DNA of 64,000 nucleotides from Myrica gale (taxonomy: Eukaryota > Streptophyta > Magnoliopsida > Fagales > Myricaceae), in contig OZ005600.1 of NCBI GenBank assembly GCA_963930655.1, forward strand, positions 7,691,501 to 7,755,500, read 5' to 3'. A program made the translations under genes and the position numbers. This document shows, in pieces, positions 1 to 12,327 of this stretch; within the stretch, counting starts at the first letter, position 1; every line of letters starts with the position of its first letter. A model generated the notes under the pieces. That model ran no database searches. It was not told the DNA's origin and saw only the letters and a program-made list of their open reading frames with translations.

Positions 1-1209
1 TTCTCTAAGGTGGGTCAGGCCCTCCCGCCTGCCCTTGGAACCTTCCATGTGGACTATCTCGAAGACTCTGGAGAAAACTCGTCTAAATATGGACCAAATG
101 GGCTTCTGGATGACCTCAAAATATCACTAGTATTGAACTCGTTTGCGCACCTATCTGTGCAGTAGGTTGTGTCTCATTCTTTTAGTGGGCACATACCATT
201 TTCAGTTCTCTCTTCTTTTTGGAAGTTTGATGAGTTTGACCCACCGTGAACTTGACTCCCTTCTTTATTTCTAATATATTTTATTTCCTAAACAAAAAAA
301 GTCTATTGTATATCATTCATTAACTGGCGAAAAAGAATGTCAATAGATTTATTGAATAAAGGCTTTGCCTCTGTGTCAATGCCTTAAACAAGGATTGATA
401 GGAAATACAAATATATCAAAACTACCAAGAGATAATGGAGTTATACAAACAAGGTCTAATGGATTGTTGAAAGGTGATTTTTGTGAATTGTTAGAGATTG
501 AAGGTCCAAACTTATGTTGGTACGGTTATTTTAATACTTTTAATTCTTAATTTTTGATATTTTAATTTTAAGATATGTTTTTGATTACGTAGAAAAAAAA
601 AATTATCAACCTCTCAATTGGAATACTAGTTTCGCCACTATTGACAGGACCATTTTGTCATCCCTCATGCCCTGTGAGCCCCACTTTTAAATCGTTAAAT
701 GTATTCCCCCACCTTAAACACAAACAAACAAATTAATTAAGAGGTTTTCTTTAGATTATTCACGAATGAGATGTCCTCATTCACATGAATCACGTTTAGA
801 AACAGCCAGGAAGGCTGGAACTCCACCTCACGCGGACGTGGCACCGAGTGAGCACGCCTACGGACCCCACCTTTGTGTTCACATGCAACCGAGGCATCTG
901 TGCAGTAGTCAAAATTTGGGTTTTCTTGAAATCATTTAGTAGAGGAGTTGTTTACTCAAGAACCCCACTTGTTTTGCTTTTTTCCCTTCTTCTTTATTTT
1001 TGGGTTTAAAAGGATTTATTGGGTTTTTGCGTAGAACGTAGAACGTAGACTTCAAGGTCTTTGAGAAGGATAAATTACTCAATAAAAAAAGTTACTTAAA
1101 TAATTTTTAAAAAATCAGAAAAAAAATGCGGGCCCCTACTAGAACATGATAAGAGGAGTTTATCCCATCTCTGTGCCCACACATCCAGGATAATACAAGC
1201 AGTCCCACC
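1..1209. other. Gene-free AT-rich left edge
   Basis: No gene is supported. The longest open frame (365-550, 61 codons) starts at a non-ATG codon and has no recognisable domain. Poly-A and poly-T runs and a short repeat of cgtagaa near 1030 are the only local structure. The stretch ends at the 8-bp target duplication of the hAT-like element that begins at 1210. Confidence 0.5.
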
Positions 1210-2451
1210 TAGGGCTGTACAATGCCACCGGGAAATTCTGGTGGCACCGGCACCGGTACCGACACCGGGTTTCCCGGTGTAGGATAAACCGAGATTTTTT
1301 TTTATAGTTTTTTTATTTTAATTTCTACTCAATAATTTAAACTTTAGTTTTACCTCAAGACATAATATTCTAGAAGCATGACAAGGTTTACTCAATAGTT
1401 TAGTTTCACTTGAATATTTGAGATTTGTTGTTGGTTTTGTCTAATCAAATGCTTACATTCAAGTTACCAAGAAGCTTGCTAGGTGAATGAACTAGTTATT
1501 TAGAATTTTGGTAGAAAAATTACGAATTTATTGTATTTAAAAGGGTATATATGAAGGCATTGAAATCATAATTAAAGAGTTTAATGTTAAACTTTGGTAA
1601 GTACATCGCATAATATAAATCAAGAGGTCGAGATTCTACCACAAAAAATTTTAAATCAATGTATTAGTTTAAGAGTTTTTATGAAATATTAACAAATTTT
1701 CAAAATTTTAAAATTGACAAATCACTATTAAATTTATATCATGCTTGCAAAATCAGTCATTCAATTACATTTTAGTTCAAATTTCTAATACATTTTAGTT
1801 CAAAAATTCAGACAGAGTCATCACGTTTTACTAACGTTAGACAAGCGCTCGAGTGCTCAGTGCAAATTTCAGACAGAAACATAAGCGCTCGACGAGCGTT
1901 TGACCCGCGCCCGAGCGCCTTAAAAATTGCCGAATTTTTTTATTTTCCTTGTGAAACCAAGGGAAACCCTATTAGGTTTTGAACATGTTTTAAAATTGTT
2001 ATTGATTTGTTAATTAGAGGGAAAACACATATTCTCCCATCTAAGTGTTGTTAGGGTCTAAACTGGATTTTTCAAAAGATAGTAGTTTCTATTTACAGTG
2101 ACGTCTCTATTACTTTGGACTTTAAATTCTCATCTTATCTTTTAAGATGATCTTTAATTTTATTGATTTTGGAATTTGGATTTCATTAGTTTAGATTTTA
2201 TTGATATGTGATTAATGGACCAAAAGAAAAAAGAAAAAATACATTGGGCCAAGTACGTAAAATGCTAAAAAAATGGCTCAATATTAATGTAGGATAACCG
2301 GAAACCGCCACCGCTAAACCGCCACCGCTAAGGGCCGGTTTTTACCCTTAACGGTGTAGGTGTAGGTGGTAATTTTTTCAAAACCGGCCTACCCGGTGTA
2401 GGTGCCGGTTTTGGCCAAAACCGGCACCTACACCGGGGTTGTACAGCCCTA
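1210..2451. mobile_element. Non-autonomous hAT-like DNA transposon, about 1.24 kb
   Basis: The left end reads tagggctgtacaa and the right end is its inverse, ttgtacagcccta. The 8 bp gtcccacc lies directly outside both ends (1202-1209 and 2452-2459), which fits the 8-bp duplication of hAT elements. The ends are partly palindromic, so a 9- or 10-bp duplication with slightly shorter ends is also possible. Subterminal zones are full of short repeats of ccggcacc and ggtgccgg type in both orientations (about 1225-1285 and 2300-2440), the usual layout of hAT transposase-binding regions. No transposase frame is present, so it must have been moved in trans. An internal GC-rich patch (1845-1920) carries repeated gcgctcga and its inverse. 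Confidence 0.85.
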
Positions 2452-4374
2452 GTCCCACCTGAGCTATACTTCAGTACGCTGGATGGCTATACGTGTCCAG
2501 TAAGTTTGCCACATATTTGGCAGTATCGTTCTTTTTCTTTTTCTCGAAACTTGGCAGTATAGTTCGCAATGCACTTGGCGATAGCGACACCTTCCAATTT
2601 TGACTTTGAATTTCATGGGCGGCCTCAAAATCTGAGCTGTTGGGATTTGATTCTCTGTGGGAGTCCCTCAAACGTAGCATAGGATTCTCATCAACTTGTC
2701 CCTATCTCCGCTGGAGTATCTTCCATTATATCCATCACGTTCGCTTCTTTTGATTCGTGGATACAGCACTTGTAGCATAAAATTACTCCCAACAATTACA
2801 CATAATAAAGTATAAAAGAAGAAAAAAAAAATTGGGACCTGGCCTGGTACTTGGAGCTCGTGGCAACCTTAAGAAGTCTAATTTAGTATGGGAAAAATAA
2901 TTATGCCGTATTTATAAATTTGCGATGAGATGGGGCAGGTTGGAAAATCTCATTAAAAAAAAAAAAAAAGTCAAGGAGCACTAGAAAGCGCAATAAAAAA
3001 ACAAAACAAAAAATCACAGGCATACAGAAAAGCCCAGCCCCAGAATCATATGAGGAGTGAGGAGCCATAAGGACACGAGTCGGGTAGTGGGTTGGAATGG
3101 ACATGGACTGAAGAATCCTCAATCCTGCTATGCCAGCCTCCCCAATTTAAGATAAGTTCACCTCCTGCTGCAATGCATCATGTGATACTCCGAATTTTTC
3201 ACTTGGAATTGCAGCATATGATACTTTCAATTTCACTTGATTATTAAGATGAACTAGACTTTAAAATGATCCAAAAATTTAAAGAACAATCTTGATTAAT
3301 CATTTTGAATGACAGGTTTGTATAGACAACTCAAATTTAACCGAGTAAAAAATGAAGAACAGTTAGCTGAAATTCTTTAATAAATCGAAATCCATCGACC
3401 AAGATAGTCATACAAGGGTTTTTATGTTACTCTGTTTTTTTTCTGGACGATTTTCTTGTTTTGGGTAATTGAGAGAGAGAGAGAGAGAGAGTGTCGAGTT
3501 GACAGAGAACCGTGGAGAGAAAGAGAAGGGCTGAACCTATATTGCAAATGTTCTGAAGATTCATAACGTTGAACCTTTATGATTCCCGTTTCAGTTCATT
3601 GTCATCTAATCCAACATAAAAGAACAACAAATAAACAATTAATTTTCCGAGTTAGAGAATATCCAAGTTACTTACAGATTTTCTCCCCGCAGCCAAATAA
3701 TTTGAACCCACACTCGAACCCAACGCTTCACCAATGCAAATATGCTATTTACGAGAGACTCAGAGAGAGACCATAATGAGGCCATTGGCTACATCACTTG
3801 AGGCGCATCAGGAGAAGAAAATCTAGGCTATCTAGCCCACCCGACTCCTTCCTCCTACTAGGCTACTGGAGGGAAAGCTTTGTTCTAAACGCTGCTGGAG
3901 AGAGCTAGGAGGCCCTGATGGTTTCCGTAATTTAAGTTGTAACTCGACGGATCTAGGTGCCCAGCAATCCCACTAGTCTTGGGTTACCTGTGCCACCACC
4001 GTCACTGTTGGCCTTAGATTTCAGCCACCGGGGGTCTGACGGTAAATAAGTTGGCACCACCTTCAAGCAAACGGATATGCTTCAAGGTGGCATAAGATTG
4101 AAGACATTATGGCCAATAGAGAAAATTAAAATTTTGGACGAGGTAAAAACAGCGAAAAATAAATGTCAAAGTCAAGAGGATAACATTAATATTAACTACA
4201 TGTTAGACATGAGCTGTGTTCGCGAATGTACGCATTAGATCACAAGCAAAAACTTTAAAAGCTTGGTTCTTGTTTTTTTTTTTCTTCTTCTTTTGGCCAA
4301 GAGGAAGTAGCTACATAGTTGAAATCCACATCACACAACTTCCAGAGCCCCTTGGGAACAAATCCAAAAGCAGA
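2452..4374. other. Gene-free stretch downstream of RPB6
   Basis: No coding region is supported. It holds poly-A runs, a GA microsatellite at about 3471-3491, and a GC-richer patch at 3780-4060 that reads as neither a clear gene nor a known repeat. The part next to 4375 is probably the 3' untranslated region of the minus-strand RPB6 gene. Confidence 0.4.
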
Positions 4375-7334
4375 TCAATCACCCCCCACTTGCCTCTTCC
4401 ATGAATCTTCCACGATCAATTCATCAACTCCCCAGTCTTCATAACTGGAAAAATTCATAGAAACATTAAAGAAAAAGGAATTTATCAGATACATGCCCCC
4501 CCAAAAAGGCAGCTCCCACTGATGATAATACATTGCAAATAATTGTTCTTAGTTCACAACTACAAGCTTTAACTAGATCTGGAGATTAAATAAATCAGAA
4601 ACTTCAAATTAAGCTTTGACCTTCCATCTGGCAGGTAGCGACGGATGGTGAATGGTATCTTCCGCTCACGAAGCTCCTTCATTGCAATCTGAAAAAGGTT
4701 TGACAAAATAAGATATAACTAATTGCTCTCTCTCTCTCATAAATATCAGAGAATTACAGCAAATATTAAATATTTCACCCTTCTTATACAGAATCATATG
4801 ACTTCTCCTGTTATCATGGTTACACCACATAGAGAACTCCACTTTCACCCTCCGATAGAAGTAGGATTAGAGTGGTTGAATACTTGTAGATAACAGCAGT
4901 ATAACAAACCTTGCTTTGGAGAATTTGAATTGTGGAACACTAGCAGAGAATTAAGCTAACCACAAAGTATTAACAGTTATGCTACTTTGCTTTAGTTCTC
5001 GGACATAATCTCAACCAAACAGTAGAGGTAAAAAGAACAAAAGATCTGCCCATAAGTGCAACAATGTCAACTTTACGCATGTCAAGCACTTGAAAGGTAA
5101 AATTACGAGGTTGAAGGTTTGATAACAGCATTCCACACGTTAGGAAAGAAAGGGTATTATGGCTAATCAAGGTCTGGTGGTATGAGACAAAGCAAAGAAC
5201 TACTTCCAAATGATATCACATTTATTAGGATAAGTGCCATCCAACATAGCTGTCAAAGAATCTAACCTCGAGTGGGTCAGTTTCACCCTCTAACTCAACC
5301 ATCACAGGAGCGTTCATGCTGCTCACCGAGAGTGAATTGCTATTATGTATAAATCAACTGAATTGGTCTGCAAATTTTAGACTGATAGGTGAGGAAAATA
5401 AACCTGATCTGCAGAGCACGGGTTCCTAATATTCTTGCACGCTCATATTTCGTCATATATTTTGAGGTCTTACGAGGACGTTCGACTGGTTGCTGTTCTT
5501 CTTTATCCTCAGCTTCAACGGGATCTAAAGGCACGTCTTCATTGTTGATGTTCTCTACATCTTCTTCTGCACCTTCCTGTCAATCATTCAGCCCATATTC
5601 AAATTGCTTTTGGAAACACATAACACATTCAACTATTCACATTCATTCAGGAAGCAGATAAAATAAATCACTCCTTGCCTCAATCTCAGGCTCTGGTGGC
5701 TCGTCCTCATATCTGCAGACAAATTTTGTAAGGCATCTTTCAAAGGCTCATTAGAAACTATAGCTATAGAACTGCAGAATCCCGTTATCTATGCATAGGC
5801 ATAGACATATGCATAAAAGTTATTCCAGTAACTATTAGCCTAATTAATCAATATGGCAGTTGAAAGACGTAAAAATTTGATGAGTCATCCATATCTAAAG
5901 TGCACTCCTGAGAAGCAATCATAATTACGACCTATATGGGATCTAAAAGCGCAGCAGGGAAAATTGCAGAAATCAAATTGCCCGACATAAATTTATGCTA
6001 TATAGGATATATTACGATGGTGTTTTTTTTAAAAAAATTTAGCATTAAAAACAAAGAACTATCTCAACAGCAGCATTTTGTTTCCAATGATATTGAAATT
6101 GCTGGAACTATTGCCTTGATAAAAAAAAAAACTGAAAACATCTGCCATAGCCAAAAAAATTGTACAATTCACTAACTTTAACTCATCTCATGAACAAACT
6201 GGGACTTTTCTTATGAAGGTTACTGAACTTTTCTGAATATAATTTCCATGGACAATTGAACACCTTTCATGTAACCCATTTCTTTCAAAATCCATTGAGT
6301 GCCTCCTCATAATTGAACTAGAAATGGGTCCCCTTAGAGCGACATTCTAAACCCTCACATTACATTCAAGCGATGAGAGATCTATTCCATAGTAGTACCA
6401 GCATCTATCTTAAAGCTTAAGAAAAGGAGCCCAGTTTCACCTAGCGCTAAGTTGAGGTTCTTTTACACAAACTGTATCATAGTCTGGATGTATCACAAGC
6501 ACCCTTAACTAGCAGGGTGAGTACATTGGTTTTAGCTCTCCACGTTATACGTCCCCCAAAAGGTAAATAAATGAATGCCGACCATACCCTACCCATACCA
6601 GTAACAGCTTCACTGATAAACTATATTTAAAAACTGCAAAACCAAATAACCAAGAAGTATCATTTTTGCACCAACTTATCGCATTTACTCAAATCTTTTA
6701 CCACATGGATTGCATTAACTTATTCAATATTTCCAAGGTTTTAAATTGATTATTAGATGTATCAGGCCTACAGATCATGGGGGGAAAAATTGATTCAAGG
6801 ACCAGCATCACCACAAAATTGTTGTGCGCATATCTCTTACTAACCACTAATAAACAAATCCACACGTCATTGAATCATTCCCCTAGTGTTTGCATGTCTC
6901 TTTGGTGCACAAAATCCAAATAAGTAAAGTAACAAATTTTTTTCATCATAATCACACATCCAAAGAAGCCTAAACGAGACCTAGAAAATCAAAATTACGA
7001 AACTTCATGAATTGAAAATATCACGGCACCCGATTAACTAAACAGACAATCAGGAACTCCCAAAGTAAATGGGAAAAAATAGAAAAGAGGGATCAAAGAA
7101 ACCAGAACGATGAGAAAAGGCAAAATTTGAACTTCGGTTCCTTTTCCTATCCAAAATTTGGCCAGCAACCAAAGGTGATAACATAAATGCAAAACAAACG
7201 CAAGAGAAAGAATATGACAAGACAAAAAAAACCCTTAACTTGAACTTATGTAGGCATGTATTTAATATGCATAATTATATACATCGAGAGAGAGAGAACC
7301 CCATGTCCAAATCGTTGTAATCTTCGTCGGCCAT
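4375..7334 (-). CDS. RPB6: RPB6/NRPB6, shared subunit 6 of nuclear DNA-directed RNA polymerases
   Basis: Six exons on the minus strand: 7334-7300, 5712-5679, 5576-5404, 5318-5267, 4688-4621 and 4444-4375. Together they give 432 nt, that is 143 residues plus stop; plant RPB6 is usually about 144. The product is the small subunit shared by nuclear RNA polymerases and helps join the clamp to the assembled core. The N-terminus is acidic (starting [17 protein letters not shown]). The conserved core follows: [19 protein letters not shown], then [19 protein letters not shown], then [16 protein letters not shown], ending SWKRQVGGD. The start has no competing upstream Met in frame. Introns 1, 3, 4 and 5 are GT-AG. 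Intron 2 (5678-5577) appears to use a GC donor in the context GAG|GCAAG, because no GT nearby keeps the frame. Intron 1 is long (about 1.6 kb) and holds no gene. Family assignment is very secure; which paralogue (6A or 6B) cannot be told. Confidence 0.95.
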
Positions 7335-7431
7335 TGTTGATTGCTGAAGATGCTTTTCCCTCTCTGCTCTGCTTCGGCTCAAAAACCCTCAGTAGCCAAA
7401 ATCAGAAAGCCCTCGTGGATTATATGTAGAG

Positions 7432-7924
7432 CAGGGCCGGCTCAAGCCAAATGGAGTCCTAAGGCTCTGTATAAATTTGTAGGAATTTTGTATAAATTTT
7501 AATATAAAATATTTATAAATTATTAAATTTAATATAAAATATTGAAAGACCTTATTAATTATTTTTTTAGGGCTCTTACATATGACATTAAGGCTTCATA
7601 ACTTGTACAATTAAGAAATTTATAAGACATTCATATAATTTGTATAGTTAGTTTATTATCGGGTTTTTTTCTCTTTTAGCAAAGTTCATATTGTGAAAAA
7701 TGATTATGAAGCTTAGGAAAAACATATCAATGAGCAAAAAAAAATAGTACACTTATGATAAAAAAATAAAAAATATTGCATCTTGCTATTTTTTTTTAGC
7801 TCAATTGTCTTTTTTATTTATTGGGTTATCTATAATAAAAAAAACAAAATTCTCTTTATGGGGTCTTGCTCAGAGTGAGACCTTAGGCTATCGCCTAAGT
7901 GGCCTTACCCTTGAGCCGGCACTG
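7432..7924. mobile_element. hAT MITE, 493 bp, beside the RPB6 promoter
   Basis: Ends are cagggccggctcaag and cttgagccggcactg, near-perfect inverse repeats of the widespread CAGGGCCGG hAT type. The 8 bp atgtagag flanks both ends exactly (7424-7431 and 7925-7932). The interior is AT-rich with no coding capacity, so it is non-autonomous. The insert lies 98 bp upstream of the RPB6 start codon, so it is in or next to the core promoter or 5' untranslated region. Confidence 0.93.
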
Positions 7925-8447
7925 ATGTAGAGCGATCAGTATCAGTTAGCTCCCTCGAGATTTTAAATATATCGCTGAACCTCCCTGATCTTCTGGAATA
8001 TTAGACGTGAAACACACCGTTTCTTTTTTTACGTTTTTCCTAAACTACCACGTTATTTATTTTTCTTTAAAAAAATTATATTGCAATGTCTTTTCCAACT
8101 TTAGGAAAAATTTTAATGTCAAACTTTATGAAAAACACATTAATTTATATTTACTTTATTGTAAAATTAAAAAGTAAATAACAGTCAGGTCATACACTTA
8201 TATAGGCATCTGACATGACATGAAATCCTATTTACTGATATTTTACTGAAAAAGTTCGTTGGGCTTCAAGAAGCCTATTTACGTAAGCGTCTTGTGCCTC
8301 TTCCTGGCTGTGGCTCGTGATCCTCGACGAGACCTCGGCCATTCTTCTCCAAAACCCACTCACCCAAGCCCAGCATCGCTCCTAGAAATCCCAATCACTC
8401 TTCTCCTAAAAATAAAAGGAATCACATCCTTACACACGGTGATCATG

Positions 8448-8462
8448 CACGTGCGCCACGTG
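8448..8462. promoter_or_regulatory. Two adjacent G-box (CACGTG) motifs
   Basis: Perfect palindromic CACGTG hexamers lie at 8448-8453 and 8457-8462, nine bases apart centre to centre. G-boxes bind plant bZIP and bHLH factors. They lie about 1.1 kb upstream of RPB6 and nearly 4 kb upstream of the PMT start, so a regulatory role is only a possibility. Confidence 0.35.
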
Positions 8463-9484
8463 ATTCAAATTAAATGAGCGAATCAGAATGAAAATTCCCA
8501 ATTATGCAAAAAATATATAATTCCTATTTTTCAGTTCACTATTTTTTCCTATTTTTTGGACAGCCGAAGAGAGGAGAGGAGGATTGGAACTTGATGATCG
8601 TGGCTCAACCATAAATAAGTTATTACCAGAAGGATAAATGGATACTCTAATTAACAATTAAGCTTCACTAATTGGGCAAATTAAGCCACAACCACTCCCC
8701 CGCACGTGGCATTCTTCTTCATTCTCTTTCTTATTTTAATATGCTCGGACAGTAAGAAACGTACATTATCGCTGAACTTCACCAAAGTCTAATGATAACA
8801 TCTTGTGACCACAAAATATTCTATAGATCGTTGAAAGAATGCCTTCAATGATCCCTCGTAGAAAATCTATCTATATATATGTATATATATAGGTGTCGCG
8901 TGATCAAATTATATCAGTAGATATTGATGTGGATGATAAGTACGTACCCTATACCTAACCATGATGCATAGAAGATGCAGGACTCACGTACTGTACCTAC
9001 ATGTAGGACGTGAACAAAAATTATTAGACTTAAAAAATTGCAGTCGGCAAATAATTGAAAAGCCAAAGGCAACCGATTATATTAATTAGAGATCACAATT
9101 AGTTGTCATATGATCTCTAAGACGTACGGCTATCTCTGTTGACCCAAAAAGCATTAACCCAAGTCCACGGTTCAACAGCGTCCGATCTTTTTGTTTCGAA
9201 TTCCACGCTCCATTAACGTTCCTTAAAGGCGGCGACCAACACTGACTGGCCACTAACCCTCAGAAAGAAATTCTCATGATCAAATACATAGGACTAATTA
9301 ACCCGCATAGGCCACAAAAGCATATATAAGAGTTATTTTCTCTAATAGTAAATGAAAAAAAAACAAACCAATATTATAACAATGTCCAAGTAATTTGCAA
9401 CTCTTTTAGACTTGTCTTATAACATTATACGAGTTGAATCCAATTATATAACTAAGTAATTACATAGTTGTTGGAGTACTTGTA

Positions 9485-9744
9485 TAATATTATAAATAGC
9501 TTATATATCCTGATCATATACTGAAATGGGTTTTGATCTTTTTCTTTGACCTAATAAGAGGCCGAGTGTACGACCATTTTCTTGGACCATTTCCATATAT
9601 TCCTCCCCTAGAAGGATGATATTATAAATAGCTTATCCTGATCATATACTGAAATGGGTTTTGATCTTTTTCTTTGACCTAATAAGAGGCCGAGTGTACG
9701 ACCATTTTCTTGGACCATTTCCATATATTCCTCCCCGAGAAGGG
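9485..9744. repeat. Tandem duplication, unit about 128-132 bp
   Basis: Two adjacent copies run from about 9485-9616 and 9617-9744. They match almost base for base across tgatcatatactgaaatgg (9511 and 9639) to the shared atattcctcccc. The visible differences are a 4-base tata present only in copy one and a t/g change near the unit end. The near identity implies a recent event. No open frame or known element lies in the unit. Confidence 0.9.
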
Positions 9745-12327
9745 ATCATCCTAGATTAGCACCCGATCGACCAACGACGTGCATGTGATGTGCAGCCACC
9801 CCCGGCCCCGGTACATTGATTAGATTTCGATTCCTCTTTTGTCAAAGATGCGTCCAGTCATAAAATAAAATTATATAGGACGTCGAGCATCTTTAGTGGA
9901 TACGTGCATATGTCGTTTGCCAACGAAGAAATTAACGAAAATATGTAGGTGGATCTCAACGGCCTTAACATAATTGTACAGATATATCAAGTAAATAATA
10001 CCACGCCTTATAATAGCTAGAAGAAAAATGCCTCTACTATTATATATTATATAAGCCCACAAAATTTGTAATTGTGCATTAGACGACAATGCACCAGCTA
10101 ATTAATTATATAGTGAAAAATAATTTCTGGAATTAGCTAGGTCAATATTGTATATGTTTTTATTAATGCGACTTTATGCAGGTAAAACTCGGGTCTTAAT
10201 ATTAAACCGACTATCAAACGATGCCAAAAGTTAATTTCTAATAAATAAATAAATAAAATTCAAAAGTTAAGCCATAAACATATCCTATTGTATCAGTAGT
10301 ACTACTTGGTACGTACCGTCGAAGTAATATAAAAAAACCATAGAATATCGTTAAATATGAGTCAATTTGGTACAATCTGGATACTTGCGCAATATTTCGA
10401 AGGGGGGGGGGGGGGGGGATGGATCATGGAAGCTGGTTCCGGTGCACTGATCATATTATAAGCTTAATTATCAAACACCTGACAATTAGAAGAGAATCAG
10501 AAGTCAAGGTCTCTCGTGTGGTACTATAGCACTGCATATTGATTGACTCGGTCGTTAGTGTTAAACAATTTGTATGTATATTACCCAGTACTTTTGCACT
10601 GGCTTAATTAGGTAGTTGGAGTCTTACCGTAAATTGAAGTAGTACGTACTGTAGTTGATGCGCGCTTTCGTCGATGTTCGTGCTCTATCCCCGCTCCCTA
10701 GTTGCAGTTTCCTGGGTTTGTGTGTTTTAGAAGCAACGTCCTTCTATTCCAATTATCATTATTATCTAACGAGGATGTAATTAATTATAATTAAAGTATA
10801 TATGTATACTCTGTAATTTTGCTCGGGAAAGAAAAACAAAACATATATGCAGACTCCATCAATATGATTGAAGTTATATGGAAATAAATATTTCCATTTA
10901 TTAGAGAGGATGTACGTCCTGTTATATGCAATGCAGATCCTTTTTATCATGTACTGGTTAATGTTTATTTGTCTTTATCATAGAATAAGTGAGACCTAGG
11001 AAAGCTAATTCGCACCATTATATCAATAAAATCTGGTGCCTGCACTTTAGTCTTCCACCATTAAGAAATTCATTCAGCCTGCGCATTGATATATATCCCT
11101 ATCACCCAGGGAACCAATTGAACTTGCACCCAAACTCTGTGTCTGTATTTTACGCTATCATCCTCACTGATGATGCTGTTTTAGTCTTTCGCTTTCATTT
11201 TTGGTCGGACTAGGCTTTCTACGTATATGTGGAAAAAATAAAAAATAACAGAGGTCAACCATAAAACCATTAGGTCCACTACGTACTCCCCCACTCTCTT
11301 ATTGGTTATCTATATTCTGACCATTCTCTTCCCTGTTACGTGATTGGCACTTGGAGCCCTGGGCGTGGCAAGTCCAGTAGGGATAAAAGGAGATCGAGGT
11401 TATGCACGTATTCTTGGGAGAAATTTTACAATGAGTTGGCTCTAATATCTATGACCAGGGTAGCAATTACATGAGACAATGTAACCAAAGTTGACCCGAG
11501 GCTAATTTTGTTAATCGCTTCGCAAGTTCCGGCCCTTAATTAATACCAATACATAACCGACGAACTGTGGCTCAATGTTTATTTATTTAACATTTCCTTT
11601 CCCACAGACAGCCTTCAGTACGGGCACCTCTTCAGAGTTCAAGAGAATCCGCGTTGACCAATGGTACTGCTGGTGAACGTTTATTATCAAAAATAAAACG
11701 TACGTATAAGGTATATGAGGTTCCGGCCGGGCGTACCAAAAGGCCTAACCAGGGAAAATATCTACTGGACAGGAGCTAGCTGCCATACAAACCCAGCCCG
11801 GGCCACACTCCCCACATCATTAATAACACGCATTATTCTAATTTTAGTAAACAAGACTTGTAGAGTCCCAAATTGTTCATACTGTCCTTTGGGTATAATA
11901 TTATATGTGTCAAATCTCATTGACTGTCATTGCCTCTTCCTCTTCACCATCCAGCTATAGTATTCTCTTCCTTTCCATTTTAAAAAAAATCACTTGATCT
12001 GATCTGTCTATTGCCCACACCCACGTTTCCTCCTTCCCTAGTTACCACCAAAATTTTAGGGGGGGGGGGGGGGAATTGGATAGGAGAGCACTATACCCAT
12101 CTTAGCCTTGACACAAATTGAAGTTCCTTATATTTTTTAAATAATTTACAATACAAAGACTCTTCGCCCACATGATGACCCACTTGATGCAAAACCTATT
12201 TCGCTGCAACTTCTCATCTCACCTTCACCGAATGCCCAAATCGCATCATAAATACATAAGTCCTTAGAGACAAAGGGAAGAAAGAGACAAACAGAAACAT
12301 ACTAGTCGTCCGAACTAGCCATTGCCC

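Larger units (their letters stand above)
7925..12327. other. Gene-free interval between RPB6 and the PMT gene
   Basis: No gene is supported in about 4.4 kb between two divergently transcribed genes. It contains paired G-box motifs (8448-8462), a TA-rich microsatellite near 8870-8892, a tandem duplication (about 9485-9744), a 17-base G tract (10402-10418) and a 15-base G tract (12059-12073). Open frames here start mostly at non-ATG codons and show no domains. The last few hundred bases should hold the PMT promoter. Confidence 0.5.

Noticed and set aside
3780-4060. GC-richer patch that might be an exon or pseudogene
   Set aside because: All frames are broken and no family was recognised, so it is left as unassigned intergenic sequence.
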